NCBI GenBank assembly: GCA_937888775.1
Contig: CALAQT010000115.1
Location: 1 to 24,006, forward strand
Reading direction: 5' to 3'
Length of the DNA stretch: 24,006 bases
From: an uncultured Actinomycetes bacterium
Lineage (GTDB): Bacteria; Actinomycetota; Thermoleophilia; Solirubrobacterales; Solirubrobacteraceae
The translations under genes and the position numbers were made by a program. The notes below the pieces were generated by a model that saw only the letters and a program-made list of their open reading frames with translations, was not told the origin of the DNA and did not search any database. This document shows positions 1-8,255 of this stretch, piece by piece. Position 1 is the first letter of the stretch; each line of letters opens with the position of its first letter.

Positions 1-77
1 CGCTCCAGCACCTCTGGGTCAGGCCGCGGCGGCGCCTCGAAAGTCGGCCGCGTCGTCAGGATCTCCGTTGTCATCAT
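1..77 (-). CDS. Start of IS3-type transposase OrfA (partial, runs off the window)
   Basis: This is the first 25 codons of a minus-strand gene that continues beyond base 1. It starts at ATG 77, with a GGGGAG ribosome binding site a few bases upstream. The visible protein has a PRPDPEVLER segment. From memory, this resembles the leader that precedes the helix-turn-helix domain in many actinobacterial IS3-family OrfA proteins. The intron described next ends about 48 bases upstream of the start codon, so the element may be separated from its left end or promoter. The family call rests on a short stretch and is tentative. Confidence 0.45.
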   Translation of the reverse strand, partial: MMTTEILTTRPTFEAPPRPDPEVLE

Positions 78-125
78 GTGCTCCCCGGTACGCCCTCAAG
101 GTGCCTAATAGAGGGAGGGGAACTG

Positions 126-198
126 GTGAGTGGCCGGGGGGAGTCTCACCCCCCGGCTCTCTCAGAACCGTACGTGACAGTCTCCCGTCATACGGCTC
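126..198 (-). ncRNA. Group II intron domains V and VI
   Basis: Reading the minus strand, domain V spans 198 to 164. It begins GAGCCGTATGACGG and closes ACGTACGGTTCT, forming a long hairpin with the AGC catalytic triad near its 5' end. Domain VI follows at 163-126. It is a GC-rich hairpin with arms of GCCGGGGGG and CCCCCCGGC and a tail CACTCACC that carries a candidate branch-point adenosine. The order and spacing match bacterial ORF-containing group II introns. The exact 3' splice site may be off by one or two bases. Confidence 0.72.
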
Positions 199-1462
199 CC
201 ACAGACCGGCGCGGGACTGGTGCGATGAGGTGCCAGTGGGCAAAGAGCGTCGGCTGATGGCGCCTGACGGCGTACAACCATGCCCATGCCTTGAGAGGCC
301 TTCGTCGCAGTCGTTTGAGTTTCCGCATGGCCCATCGGACCAGATGCTGGTCGATGCGCCGTGCAAGGGAGTACAACTCGGAGCGATAGAAGGCTCCGTA
401 GTAGTTGATCCAGCCTCTGACCTGGGCGTCGATTGCCCTGGCGAGAACAGATAGGTCCGTGTCACTCCGACGGTTGAGGTGCCACGCCCTGATCGTCCGA
501 CTGATTGCCTTCCTCGCCATGGTACTGATGGCCGGTGAGAAGCTCACGAAGAACCCTCGTGGGCCACGGACCAGGCGTCCCCTGAAGGTGTAGCCCAGGA
601 GATCAAAACACGTGTGCTCCGATTTTCCAGGGCGATTCGTGTCATTGCAGTACACGATCTTCGTCTTCGCGGGGTGCAGTTCGAGGCCCAGTGCCCCGAG
701 CCGATCGGCGAGCGCAGTCCGCAGATTGTGGGCTTGCGCCTCGGTGTCGCAGTGAACAACGATGTCATCCGCATAACGCTCGAACGGACAGGCCGGATGA
801 TTCCGGTCCATCCACAAATCGAACGCGTAGTGCATGAATAGGTTGGCCAGCAACGGTGAGACCGGAGAACCCTGCGGGGTTCCCTTGTCTCGGGCGACGA
901 GGGCTCCATCTGGCATCTGCATCGGGGCGGTGAGCCACCGTTCGATGTAGAGCAGAACCCAGCGTTCGTCAGTGTGGTGAGCTACCGCTTTCATGAGTAG
1001 ATCGTGGGGAACGCTGTCGAAGAAGGCCCGGATGTCCACGTCGAGCACCCAGTCCTGTCTCCAGCACCGCCGTCGTGTCACAGCCAGTGCGTCATGGGCT
1101 GAACGCCCCGGACGATAGCCGTAACTGTCGCGGTGGAAGATCGGCTCCAGCCGCTCCTCCAGCAGCATTGCTGCTGCAGTCTGGGCAACTCTGTCGGCCA
1201 CGGTGGGCACGCCCAAAACCCTGACCCCCGCCCCGTGATCCTTCGGTATCTCCACCGCCCGCACCGCGACAGGCATGTAACTGCCCGCGCTCATCCGGTT
1301 CCAGAGCTTGTAGAGGTTGCCCCTCTCGCTCGCCCGAAACTGGCCGATGCTGACGGCATCCACCCCCGGTGATCCCGCGTTGGCTTGGACTTTCTCCCAC
1401 GCCTCGAACACGAGGCGCTTGTTGATGTCGAACGACTTCATTCCCTGCTGTGGTCCGCCCAT
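188..1462 (-). CDS. ltrA: Group II intron reverse transcriptase/maturase
   Basis: The 424-residue protein helps fold and splice the intron RNA and reverse-transcribes it at new target sites. The reverse transcriptase palm is complete: the VDIRAFFD motif with its aspartates is near 131-137, TPQGSP at 185-190, and the catalytic RYADD at 219-223. The maturase X domain follows at about 300-400 with the RGWINYYG motif. The protein ends after an LFAHW-like motif with no HNH endonuclease domain, so it would rely on endonuclease-independent retrohoming. The ATG at 1462 has a GGGGAGGAG ribosome binding site. The TGA stop lies inside domain V, an arrangement common in compact bacterial introns. The frame is intact, so the protein is probably functional. 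Confidence 0.96.
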   Translation of the reverse strand: MGGPQQGMKSFDINKRLVFEAWEKVQANAGSPGVDAVSIGQFRASERGNLYKLWNRMSAGSYMPVAVRAVEIPKDHGAGVRVLGVPTVADRVAQTAAAMLLEERLEPIFHRDSYGYRPGRSAHDALAVTRRRCWRQDWVLDVDIRAFFDSVPHDLLMKAVAHHTDERWVLLYIERWLTAPMQMPDGALVARDKGTPQGSPVSPLLANLFMHYAFDLWMDRNHPACPFERYADDIVVHCDTEAQAHNLRTALADRLGALGLELHPAKTKIVYCNDTNRPGKSEHTCFDLLGYTFRGRLVRGPRGFFVSFSPAISTMARKAISRTIRAWHLNRRSDTDLSVLARAIDAQVRGWINYYGAFYRSELYSLARRIDQHLVRWAMRKLKRLRRRPLKAWAWLYAVRRHQPTLFAHWHLIAPVPRRSVGAV

Positions 1463-2182
1463 TCAGCTCCTCCCCGAAAGGGTTGGCATCTGGGTGACCT
1501 GGCCTGCCCGGCCCCTTCGCTCCACGGCCATTACAGCCGCTTCATCACTACTACGAGCCGTCCCGCCCCTGTGCCTCGCGTCGGTACTCTGCCGCTCACG
1601 GTTGTCGCCGCTTGCGGGCCTTCCTTTGGCCGCCGACGAGGCGGACGCACCACCTCTTGGCGGACGGTATCGAGGCGACAGGTTCTCCTGTTCCTTGCCA
1701 GCGCCTGCAACGAGCTCACGCCACCTATACACCGAGCGCCGCCAGCGCAGCACACAGGATCGCCCACTGGCTTACAGCACACCCCGTGGGTGCGCCTGTA
1801 TCCGAGGGATGAGACCTCCCCTCGTTTTGACGCCATTGCAAATCTTCCGATGCGTCAGCAGTGGTTCACACACGTTCGTCTTCTCGTTGCTTACCTGGAC
1901 CCGCTGGTGGCGAGCCTTTTCCACAGTCGCTTCCCACCCCGGCTCTTGACCGGAATGACACTGGGGCGGTTTGGGATCTCCGCCTGCACGGCGAACCCGG
2001 AGGGCCATCCTCCATCGCTGGCACGGCACGTATCGTTCTGGCGATCTTCTACATCGTCGTCACTCCACATTCAGGACGCACGTCTCAGGGATTATTGACA
2101 GAGAGGGGGCGGCGACGTACCCCTCCACGTCGAGTGCGCACAGTGCCATACGATCGCCATGCGGTGCTAGATCCACCGTACT

Positions 2183-2221
2183 GACCCTCCCGGGGCTCAA
2201 CTCCCGCGGAGGGTCTTCTTT
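2183..2221 (+). terminator. Rho-independent terminator-like hairpin
   Basis: GACCCTCC at 2183-2190 pairs with GGAGGGTC at 2208-2215, and an inner CGGG/CCCG extends the stem. TTCTTT follows on the plus strand. No intact plus-strand gene now lies upstream, so this is either a relic of a gene displaced by the intron or a hairpin with another role. It lies 42 bases upstream of the farther candidate intron 5' end. It is not close enough to be the usual terminator target of class C introns. Confidence 0.45.
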
Positions 2222-2299
2222 CGTCAGCGGCGCATCATGACCGCCGCCGCCGTCGCCACGCGCAACCCGACCGCGTCGGGGCACCCGTCACGGCAAGCC

Positions 2300-2334
2300 C
2301 TTCCTTCTTGGGACGCACCGAGCAAGCAAGGAAG
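2300..2334. other. Imperfect inverted repeat (stem-loop)
   Basis: CTTCCTTCTTG at 2300-2310 pairs with CAAGCAAGGAAG at 2323-2334, giving an 11 bp stem with one bulge and a 12-base loop. It lies in the 330 bases between the terminator-like hairpin and the epimerase relic, where no gene is seen. A second small stem, TGAGGAC/GTCCTCA, is at 2347-2363. The function is unknown; it could be a terminator or part of an old mobile-element end. Confidence 0.3.
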
Positions 2335-2473
2335 ATGAGGATTGGATGAGGACTCCGTCCTCAATGTGCGTTGCCGCTACCTACCCAACTGGCCCCATGC
2401 AGACTTGCCGCTCACATGCGGTTGGCGTGAGCCCCCGATTACGAGTTTTCGGCTGCACAACCTGCTCACTGAC

Positions 2474-2614
2474 ATGGTGTTTAACCTTTCGGATCTGGAA
2501 TCGGTCGTCGGCCCGCTTCCTTACACTCTGGCTGAGGGAGTCGAAGAAACCGTGCGTTGGATGCGCAGCGAACACGGCAACCGGCGAGAGCCGGCGCATC
2601 GAGAGGCGGCCTAA
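2474..2614 (+). pseudogene. C-terminal relic of an NAD-dependent sugar epimerase/dehydratase
   Basis: The plus-strand frame ending at TAA 2614 contains DLESVVGPLPYTLAEGVEET followed by VRWMR. This matches the usual end of extended short-chain dehydrogenase epimerases, in which a predicted substrate-loop segment is followed by a (Y/S)(S/T)LEEGL..T..W helix. Nothing upstream in this frame looks like the Rossmann part, so only about 45 residues survive. It converges on the glycosyltransferase that ends at 2640. I infer that it is left over from an older sugar-nucleotide locus. The similarity is short, so confidence is moderate. Confidence 0.45.
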
Positions 2615-2639
2615 CCCCGAGGGGGTCAGTCAGCGGCTG

Positions 2640-3842
2640 TTAGAGCGAAGCGGCAGCGGCAGCGAGAATCGGCTCGAAACGATCGGCAATCGCGGTCACG
2701 GAGAACGTCTTCTCCGCATACTTGCGAGCGTCCGAGGCCATCTGTGACCGACGCTGCTCGTCGCCCAACAACTCGAACACAGTGGCAACGGCGCCCTCGT
2801 GCTCGCCAGGCTGGACAACGATTCCGGCCCCACTGCTTCGCAGTATCAATGCCGCCGCATTATCTGTTGGGATCACAGCCAGTATCGCGCGGCCGGCACA
2901 CAAGTAGCTGAGGATCTTCGACGGCACCGAATAACGCCCCGCGGCGGGCTCGAGGATGGCGACAAGGACATCAGCGGAAGCCAGGACTTCTGGGAGGGTG
3001 TCGTAGGGCTGGTAGTCGAGCAGCACGAGATTGTCCACTCCCTCGCGACGCTTCTCTTCGGCAAGCCAGTCTCGGCCACGCCCCTCGGAGACGACGACCA
3101 CGCGTCCCTCGGGCAACCGCTGGTTCATCGCCCGCGCCGTCGCTAGCAGGATGGCGGGATTGTGTTTGAAGCCAAGCGTCCCCGAGTACAACACGACTGG
3201 CCGTCCGGAAAGGTCATGGGCTCTGGACCACTCGTTGTCGGAGGGCAGAACCGGGACCTCGGGCAGCGGCGCCCAATTGGGGATGACGGTCGTCCAGCTT
3301 CGCACTCCCCAGCGGTCTAGTGTGGACAGGAATTCGTCTGAGATCGCGACGATGGCCCGCGACCTGCGAGCGATCCTTCTCTCTAGGCGGTCGGCAAGGC
3401 GACCGATCAGCCTCCCCGTGGCTCCTAGGTGCTCGGCCGCCGTCGCTGTGATGGCGGCGCTGTACACATCCTGCAACCAGAAGACCATGCGGATGCCTGC
3501 GCGAGCGCAGGCCCGGGCGGCGATGGCGTGAGCGATCAGCGGCGTGTTGCAGAAGAGCACGACATCCGGCCCGAGGACCGTCAGCCTCCTCCCCAACTCC
3601 CGCCCGTAAGCCACCTCCTGGCGCACACGCGTCCGGGGCGAATACCGCGCGAAGGTGGAGCCCATCGGGATACCGACGATCGACAGGGTCTTGGGATCAC
3701 CCTCGTGGAGCGCCAGTCTTCCCTTGCCTGTGGTGAACGAGCTGCAGTGCCAGTGGGCAACTGTGTGTCCGCGGCGCGCCAGCTCACGGCTCAATTGGAC
3801 TTGGAAGGGGTGCCCGGAGAAGTCGTGGACTACTATTCGCAT
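2640..3842 (-). CDS. Glycosyltransferase family 4 (GT-B fold, WcaI-like)
   Basis: This cytoplasmic glycosyltransferase would add a sugar from a nucleotide donor during surface-polysaccharide synthesis. The start MRIVVHDFSGHPFQVQLS gives the N-terminal Rossmann strand and the glycine-rich acceptor loop. The C-terminal donor domain shows VVLYSGTLGFKHNP, a VVSEGRG strand, the SADVLVAILEP segment and the PSKILSYLCAGRAILAVIP loop, which is the donor-binding signature of WcaI-type GT4 proteins. I chose ATG 3842 because GGAG lies 6 bases upstream and the protein then starts at the first beta strand. An upstream start at 3893 would add 17 residues that match nothing. The gene lies 100 bp downstream of the epimerase on the same strand and may be co-transcribed. 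The acceptor and donor are unknown. Confidence 0.88.
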   Translation of the reverse strand: MRIVVHDFSGHPFQVQLSRELARRGHTVAHWHCSSFTTGKGRLALHEGDPKTLSIVGIPMGSTFARYSPRTRVRQEVAYGRELGRRLTVLGPDVVLFCNTPLIAHAIAARACARAGIRMVFWLQDVYSAAITATAAEHLGATGRLIGRLADRLERRIARRSRAIVAISDEFLSTLDRWGVRSWTTVIPNWAPLPEVPVLPSDNEWSRAHDLSGRPVVLYSGTLGFKHNPAILLATARAMNQRLPEGRVVVVSEGRGRDWLAEEKRREGVDNLVLLDYQPYDTLPEVLASADVLVAILEPAAGRYSVPSKILSYLCAGRAILAVIPTDNAAALILRSSGAGIVVQPGEHEGAVATVFELLGDEQRRSQMASDARKYAEKTFSVTAIADRFEPILAAAAASL

Positions 3843-3942
3843 GCGACTCCGCATGCCGTCAGTCGTGGCCCATCCGCTGAAAGCCCCAGACAACAGTTGC
3901 GTCGGTGAGCGGCGCAGGGCGCGAGCGCGCCTAGCACAATAG

Positions 3943-5001
3943 TCAGGCGCGTTGCTCCGGACTCCCTGCCAGGATGGGGTCGCTCACCCCGCTCCTTACC
4001 TGGTCATAGATCCATGCGTAGGTCTTCTCCAAGCCCTGCTGGAGCGTGATTGACGGCTCCCATTGGAGCGTCTCGCGGATGCGTGTGTTGTCGCTGTTCC
4101 TTCCACGCACCCCCATCGGGGCACTTCGATCGTACACCCGCTCCAACTGCACGCCGGCGATACCTTCAACGATGCTGACAAGTTGATTGATGGAGACGAG
4201 CTCGGCGCTTCCAACGTTGAGCGGCTCTGCAAAGTCACCCTCGAAGACCCGAAGCGTTCCCTGGATGCAATCGTCGACATACATGAAGCTCCTGGTCTGC
4301 TCGCCGTCGCCCCAGATCTCGATGACCGGACTGCCGGAGATCTTCGCTTGCGCAACCTTCCGGCAGATTGCGGCGGGAGCCTTCTCTCTTCCCCCGTCCC
4401 AGGTGCCAAGCGGCCCGTAGACGTTGTGATATCGCGCCATCCTCGTCGCCAGGCTGAAGTCCTCGGTGAAATGGCGGCACATCCGCTCGCTGAAGAGCTT
4501 CTCCCAACCGTACCCGTCCTCGGGAAGGGCCGGATACGCGTCCTCTTCCCGCAGAGCCGTGACATCAGTGCGGTCCTGCTTCGCTCCGTTGTACACGCAC
4601 GCGGAGGAGGCGAAGAAGAAGCGTTTCACGCCGTTGTCCCGGGCGGCGAGCAGCAGGTTCGTGTTGATCAGGACGGACAGCATGCAGGCCGCCTTGTTGG
4701 TCTCGATGAAACCCATACCGCCCATGTCCGCAGCCAGGTTGAAGGCCCACGCCGCGCCTTCGGTCGCACGCTGACACTCCTTCGGGTCGCTCAGATCAGC
4801 CTGCACACTCTCCACGCCGGGGAACCGCTGATACCACTGGTCCAGAGGCTTGCCATCAACAGCGCGGATGCACGGGAGCCCCCGTCGATGCAGCTGTGCC
4901 ACCAGATGGCCACCAATGAATCCACCGGCGCCGGTAACAACAATCATGTCCTCCGGGGACATCAACGGACCCTGACCGTGAACCTGGTCTTGCGCGTTCA
5001 T
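3943..5001 (-). CDS. GDP-mannose 3,5-epimerase
   Basis: The enzyme converts GDP-D-mannose to GDP-L-galactose, and in plants also to GDP-L-gulose. The 352-residue protein is an extended short-chain dehydrogenase. The NAD-binding GAGGFIG is at 24-30. Motifs specific to this enzyme are present: FNLAADMGGMGFI at 87-99, SSACVY with Cys135, YGWEK with Tyr164 and Lys168, and GGREKAPAA with Lys207. These residues match Cys145, Tyr174, Lys178 and Lys217 of the plant enzyme at a constant offset of ten. GVRGRNSDN near the C-terminus is also typical. ATG 5001 has an AGAGGGA ribosome binding site. A perfect GC palindrome at 5047-5061 lies 46 bases upstream, with no clear role. The gene heads a two-gene unit with the following GT4. 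Confidence 0.9.
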   Translation of the reverse strand: MNAQDQVHGQGPLMSPEDMIVVTGAGGFIGGHLVAQLHRRGLPCIRAVDGKPLDQWYQRFPGVESVQADLSDPKECQRATEGAAWAFNLAADMGGMGFIETNKAACMLSVLINTNLLLAARDNGVKRFFFASSACVYNGAKQDRTDVTALREEDAYPALPEDGYGWEKLFSERMCRHFTEDFSLATRMARYHNVYGPLGTWDGGREKAPAAICRKVAQAKISGSPVIEIWGDGEQTRSFMYVDDCIQGTLRVFEGDFAEPLNVGSAELVSINQLVSIVEGIAGVQLERVYDRSAPMGVRGRNSDNTRIRETLQWEPSITLQQGLEKTYAWIYDQVRSGVSDPILAGSPEQRA

Positions 5002-5140
5002 GTGTGTCCCTCTGACGGTGGCGGGAATTCCCGCCGGGTTCAGCCGGCGCCGGGCCGGCGCAACACGGCAGGCACGGGTCCAGCCACATCACGCCACATT
5101 CTAAACGCCGACCGCTACCCTGCAACGTTTGCTGCGATTT

Positions 5141-5711
5141 GGGGTCAAGTCCCCGGGAGTGGTGTGAATTCGATGGAGTTCTCACAACGTCGGTGAGTTA
5201 GGCAGCGAGGCCCTCCGTGAGCGGGTTGGTGAGCAACGGTGGACCCTCTGGGTTCAGCAGCCGCGCCATTGACTGCTGGCTGAAGTGACGCCGGCCGTCC
5301 TGCCACTCGTCGTGCTGATCCTGGAGCACGGCGGTGAACAGGCGCACGAGCAACGCGGTGTTGGGAAAGATGCCAACGACCTTGGCGCGGCGGTCAAGTT
5401 CGGCGTTGACACGCTCGATGGCATTCGTCGAGGAGATCGAACGCCAGTGGTCAACGGGAAACTCCAGGTAGGCGAGCACGTCGGTCTCCGCGTCGCGGAG
5501 CTTGGCTGCCACGCCGGGAAAGCGTGGCTCCAGAACGGTGAGCGCGTGGCCCACCGCGTCCTTGGCGGTCTCGCGCGTCGGCTGCAGGAAGATCGACTTC
5601 ACCACCGCCAGTACCGCTGGCGCGTGCATCTTGGGCACCGCGCTCGCCACGTTGCGGAGGAAGTGGACCTTGCAGCGTTGCCAGGTGGCGCCGGCGAAGA
5701 TTCGTGATCAG
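5141..5711 (-). pseudogene. 5'-truncated IS256-family (mutator) transposase
   Basis: Only the C-terminal part survives. Before the first in-frame methionine (5650) the frame reads IFAGATWQRCKVHFLRNVAS, the well-known block around the zinc-binding-like C/H residues in IS256 transposases. It is followed by the W..ISSTNAIERVNAELDRR block, with the catalytic-domain glutamate in NAIERVN. The frame begins abruptly after a TGA at about 5711, so the N-terminal half with the first two catalytic aspartates is gone. The stop codon is at 5198-5200. The candidate element end lies at about 5141-5170, just outside the stop, where GGGGTCAAGT resembles an IS256 terminus. The relic separates the GDP-mannose epimerase from the UDP-xylose genes. 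Confidence 0.85.
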
Positions 5712-5733
5712 CTCTGCCTAGTTTTCGTGATCA
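5701..5733. repeat. 10 bp direct repeat beside the IS256 relic
   Basis: TTCGTGATCA occurs at 5701-5710 and again at 5724-5733, separated by 13 bases. It marks the junction between the truncated transposase and the segment duplicated elsewhere in the window. It could be a scar of an insertion or deletion event. Confidence 0.6.
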
Positions 5734-5739
5734 CCCACA

Positions 5740-6010
5740 CCAGCCATAGGTTGCCAGGTATATCGCGTCGGGCGCCGTGTAATGAGCACGTGTCCGCTCA
5801 GGGCGGCCAGCTCCAGCGAGGGTCCAGCGAAGCGGGTTGTCAAAGGGCTGCAAGCTGCGACGCGAACCAGGAGATGGTGAGAGTCAGCCCCTGTTCCAGA
5901 GCGACCTGTGGTTCCCAGCCCAGTGCCTGCTTGGCCAGGGTGATGTCGGGCTGCCTGACTTGAGGATCGTCCTCGGGCCGTTCGATGAAGTGGATCGGTG
6001 CCGTGGAGCC
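5740..6010. repeat. 271 bp segment, inverted copy present at 14242-14512
   Basis: The segment holds the last 57 codons of the UDP-glucuronate decarboxylase gene plus about 100 bases downstream. Its reverse complement recurs at 14242-14512 with about six mismatches by eye. Homology ends at CCAGCC (5740-5745) on one side and at CCGTGGAGCC (6001-6010) on the other. The intact gene is here, so this is the parental location. Confidence 0.92.
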
Positions 6011-6790
6011 GGTCAGCCGCCTGATCGTCTCCGCCAACTCGAGTATCGATACCTCGTGCGGATTGCCGATGTTCATGGGACCGGGATGATCCGAGTGAGC
6101 CAGGCGCATGACGCCCTCGACGAGGTCGTCGACGTACTGGATGGAGCGTGTCTGGGAACCGTCGCCGGCGACCGTGATCGGTTCGTTGCGAAGCGCCTGC
6201 TTGATGAACGTGGGGACGGCGCGTCCATCGTCGAGGCGCATGCGCGGGCCCGACGTGTTGAAGATCCGGGCGATGGTCGTGTCGACGCCGTGCTGGCGCC
6301 GGTAGGCCATGGTGAGTGCCTCGGCGAAGCGCTTCGCCTCGTCGTAGACGCCGCGCGGGCCGACGGGATTGACGTGACCCCAGTAGGACTCCGGCTGAGG
6401 GTGGACCTGGGGGTCGCCGTATGTCTCGGAGGTGGAGGCGAGCACGAACCGAGCTCCCTTCTCCTTGGCCAGCCCAAGCATGTGGAGCGTCCCGATGGAC
6501 CCCACTTTCATGGTCTGGATGGGCAGCCTCAGGTAGTCGATCGGTGATGCCGGCGACGCGAAATGGAAGACGAGGTCGACGTCGCTGGGGACGTGGACGT
6601 AGTTGGTGATGTCGGCGTGCACAAGCTGGAATCGAGGGCGGCTGGTCAGGTGCTCGATGTTTGCGGGCGAACCGGTGAGGAAGTTGTCGATGCAGACCAC
6701 GCCGTGGCCGTCATCGAGAAGGCGCTCACAGATATGCGAGCCCAGGAACCCGGCGCCACCGGTGACCACGGCTCGCCGCGGATCACTCAC
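5840..6790 (-). CDS. uxs: UDP-glucuronate decarboxylase (UDP-xylose synthase)
   Basis: The enzyme oxidises, decarboxylates and re-reduces UDP-glucuronate to give UDP-xylose. The 316-residue protein begins with the NAD-binding [10 protein letters not shown] (10-19). It has the [10 protein letters not shown] active-site strand (118-127), the YDEAKR motif with Tyr149 and Lys153, and the family-specific [20 protein letters not shown] block. At the variable position of that block it has Ser where Tyr or Phe is usual. The start is GTG 6790, overlapping the ugd stop codon as GTGA, so translation is probably coupled to the enzyme that makes its substrate. The last 57 codons are duplicated in inverted orientation near 14.3 kb. 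Confidence 0.93.
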   Translation of the reverse strand: MSDPRRAVVTGGAGFLGSHICERLLDDGHGVVCIDNFLTGSPANIEHLTSRPRFQLVHADITNYVHVPSDVDLVFHFASPASPIDYLRLPIQTMKVGSIGTLHMLGLAKEKGARFVLASTSETYGDPQVHPQPESYWGHVNPVGPRGVYDEAKRFAEALTMAYRRQHGVDTTIARIFNTSGPRMRLDDGRAVPTFIKQALRNEPITVAGDGSQTRSIQYVDDLVEGVMRLAHSDHPGPMNIGNPHEVSILELAETIRRLTGSTAPIHFIERPEDDPQVRQPDITLAKQALGWEPQVALEQGLTLTISWFASQLAAL

Positions 6791-8115
6791 CAGCCGTAGC
6801 CGATGACGGTGAGGCCGGCTGCGGCGGCGGCGCCCACGTCGACCACGCCTCGCCCATCGAGGACGAGTCTGCCCTTCATCTCCTTGGCCAGCCGGGAGAG
6901 ATCGAGGGCGCCGAACTCCGGCCAGTCGGTGACGATGACGACGGCGTCCGCCCGGTGCGCCGCCTCATAGGCGTCACCAGCGAGGCGGAGGTTGATGTCC
7001 TCGACGTCGGGGAGGGCGGTGACCACCGGATCGTAAGCGCTCAGAAGAGCGCCGGCGGCATGGAGGCGACGGATGATCTCAACGGCGGGTGCGTCGCGCA
7101 GGTCGTCGGTGCCGGGCTTGAAGGCGAGCCCGAGGATGGCGATGCGGCGTCCCTTGAGCACCTTGAGCGACGCCTGCAGCTTGCGCAGGACGCTGGCGCG
7201 CTGGGCCTGGTTGACGTCGACCGCGGCCCGCAGCAGAGGCGAGCCGTAGCCGTACTCGAGACCCATGGCGACGAGAGCAGCCACATCCTTGCCGAAGCAG
7301 GACCCTCCCCAGCCGACTCCGTGCTGCAAGAATCGGGGGCCGATCCGCTCGTCGGCGCCGATCGCGGGCAGTACCTCGCGCGCGTCGGCGCCCACCATCT
7401 CGCAAATGGTGGCGATCTCGTTGGCGAAGGAGATCTTGGTGGCGAGGAACGCGTTGGCGGCGTACTTCACCATCTCCGCGGACGACACCGTGGTGACCAC
7501 CAGCCCGGGGAGTCGATCGGGCCGGCCGCCGTCGAAGTCCTGACGGAGCACGCGGTCGTAGAGGGCGGCCACGCGGTCGGTGCCGCCGTCGTCGCCCCCA
7601 AGGACGACGCGGGCGGGGTAGAGGAAGTCCTCGACAGCTGCGCCCTCGCGCAGGAACTCGGGGTTCGACACCACTGAGAAGCTCGCCTCAGCGTCGGGAG
7701 CGAGATCCTCCTCGATGAGCGTCCTCACCCAGTTCCCCGAGCCCACCGGTACGGTCGACTTGTTGACGATGACGACGCCCCCCCGGAGGTGGCGGGCGAT
7801 GTTTCGCGCCGCCGATGCCACCTCGCCCATGTCGGGCACGCCCCCAGGTCCCGGTGGCGTGCCCACGCACAGGAAGATGATCTCGGCAGCCGCGGTCGCC
7901 GCGCTGTCGCACGTGAATGAGAGGCGGCCGCTGGCAAGGGTCTGCGCGAGCAACTCCTGGACGCCAGGCTCGAAGAAGGGGACGTGGCCCGCCGATAGCT
8001 GCTGGATCCGCGTCGGCTCGACATCGAGACCAACCACCTCGTGACCCAGCCAGGCGAGGCAGACGGCGGTCACGGTCCCGACGTACCCAGTTCCCACCAC
8101 CGCGACACGAGCCAT
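6787..8115 (-). CDS. ugd: UDP-glucose 6-dehydrogenase
   Basis: The enzyme oxidises UDP-glucose twice with NAD to give UDP-glucuronate. The 442-residue protein shows the N-terminal GTGYVG dinucleotide loop (8-13) and NPEFLREG (141-148). The central [21 protein letters not shown] region carries Lys207 and Asn211. The catalytic cysteine lies in [12 protein letters not shown] (Cys263), and the C-terminal [16 protein letters not shown] starts the second Rossmann domain. ATG 8115 is chosen because AGGGAG lies 7 bases upstream and the protein starts directly at the first beta strand. A longer frame from 8148 adds unrelated residues. The stop overlaps the start of the decarboxylase gene, so the two steps to UDP-xylose form one operon. 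Confidence 0.96.
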   Translation of the reverse strand: MARVAVVGTGYVGTVTAVCLAWLGHEVVGLDVEPTRIQQLSAGHVPFFEPGVQELLAQTLASGRLSFTCDSAATAAAEIIFLCVGTPPGPGGVPDMGEVASAARNIARHLRGGVVIVNKSTVPVGSGNWVRTLIEEDLAPDAEASFSVVSNPEFLREGAAVEDFLYPARVVLGGDDGGTDRVAALYDRVLRQDFDGGRPDRLPGLVVTTVSSAEMVKYAANAFLATKISFANEIATICEMVGADAREVLPAIGADERIGPRFLQHGVGWGGSCFGKDVAALVAMGLEYGYGSPLLRAAVDVNQAQRASVLRKLQASLKVLKGRRIAILGLAFKPGTDDLRDAPAVEIIRRLHAAGALLSAYDPVVTALPDVEDINLRLAGDAYEAAHRADAVVIVTDWPEFGALDLSRLAKEMKGRLVLDGRGVVDVGAAAAAGLTVIGYGW

Positions 8116-8255
8116 GTTCGTCTCCCTAGCGGGGCCCAGTCTCTGCACTCTTCCGGCCAGTCCCGCCGCCGGGCCTGCTCACCGGCCCGATAGAATACCG
8201 AGATCGCATCGCAGGCCGGAGTCCGTCATCTGGTAGATCCGACTGACGCCTAGAT

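Larger units (their letters stand above)
125..2078 (-). mobile_element. Group II intron with internal maturase gene
   Basis: This is a retroelement of about 2 kb. The reverse transcriptase gene lies in the domain IV position and is followed directly by recognisable domains V and VI (164-198 and 126-163). The 3' end is placed near base 125 after the single-stranded tail of domain VI. The 5' end is less certain. Group II introns begin GUGYG, and two minus-strand GTGCG sites fit: one at 2078 (616 bases before the gene) and one at 2141 (679 bases). Both give a normal 5' domain length of about 600 bases. No target-site duplication is expected, because retrohoming does not create one. The insertion lies in the leader of an IS3-type orfA. 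Confidence 0.75.

Noticed and set aside
188..1462. Retron or diversity-generating reverse transcriptase
   Set aside because: The maturase X domain and the domain V/VI hairpins directly downstream identify a group II intron. No msr/msd or template/variable repeats were seen.
4063..5196. Plus-strand 377-codon frame over the GDP-mannose epimerase
   Set aside because: It is antisense to a gene with every catalytic residue identified, and has no recognisable domain.
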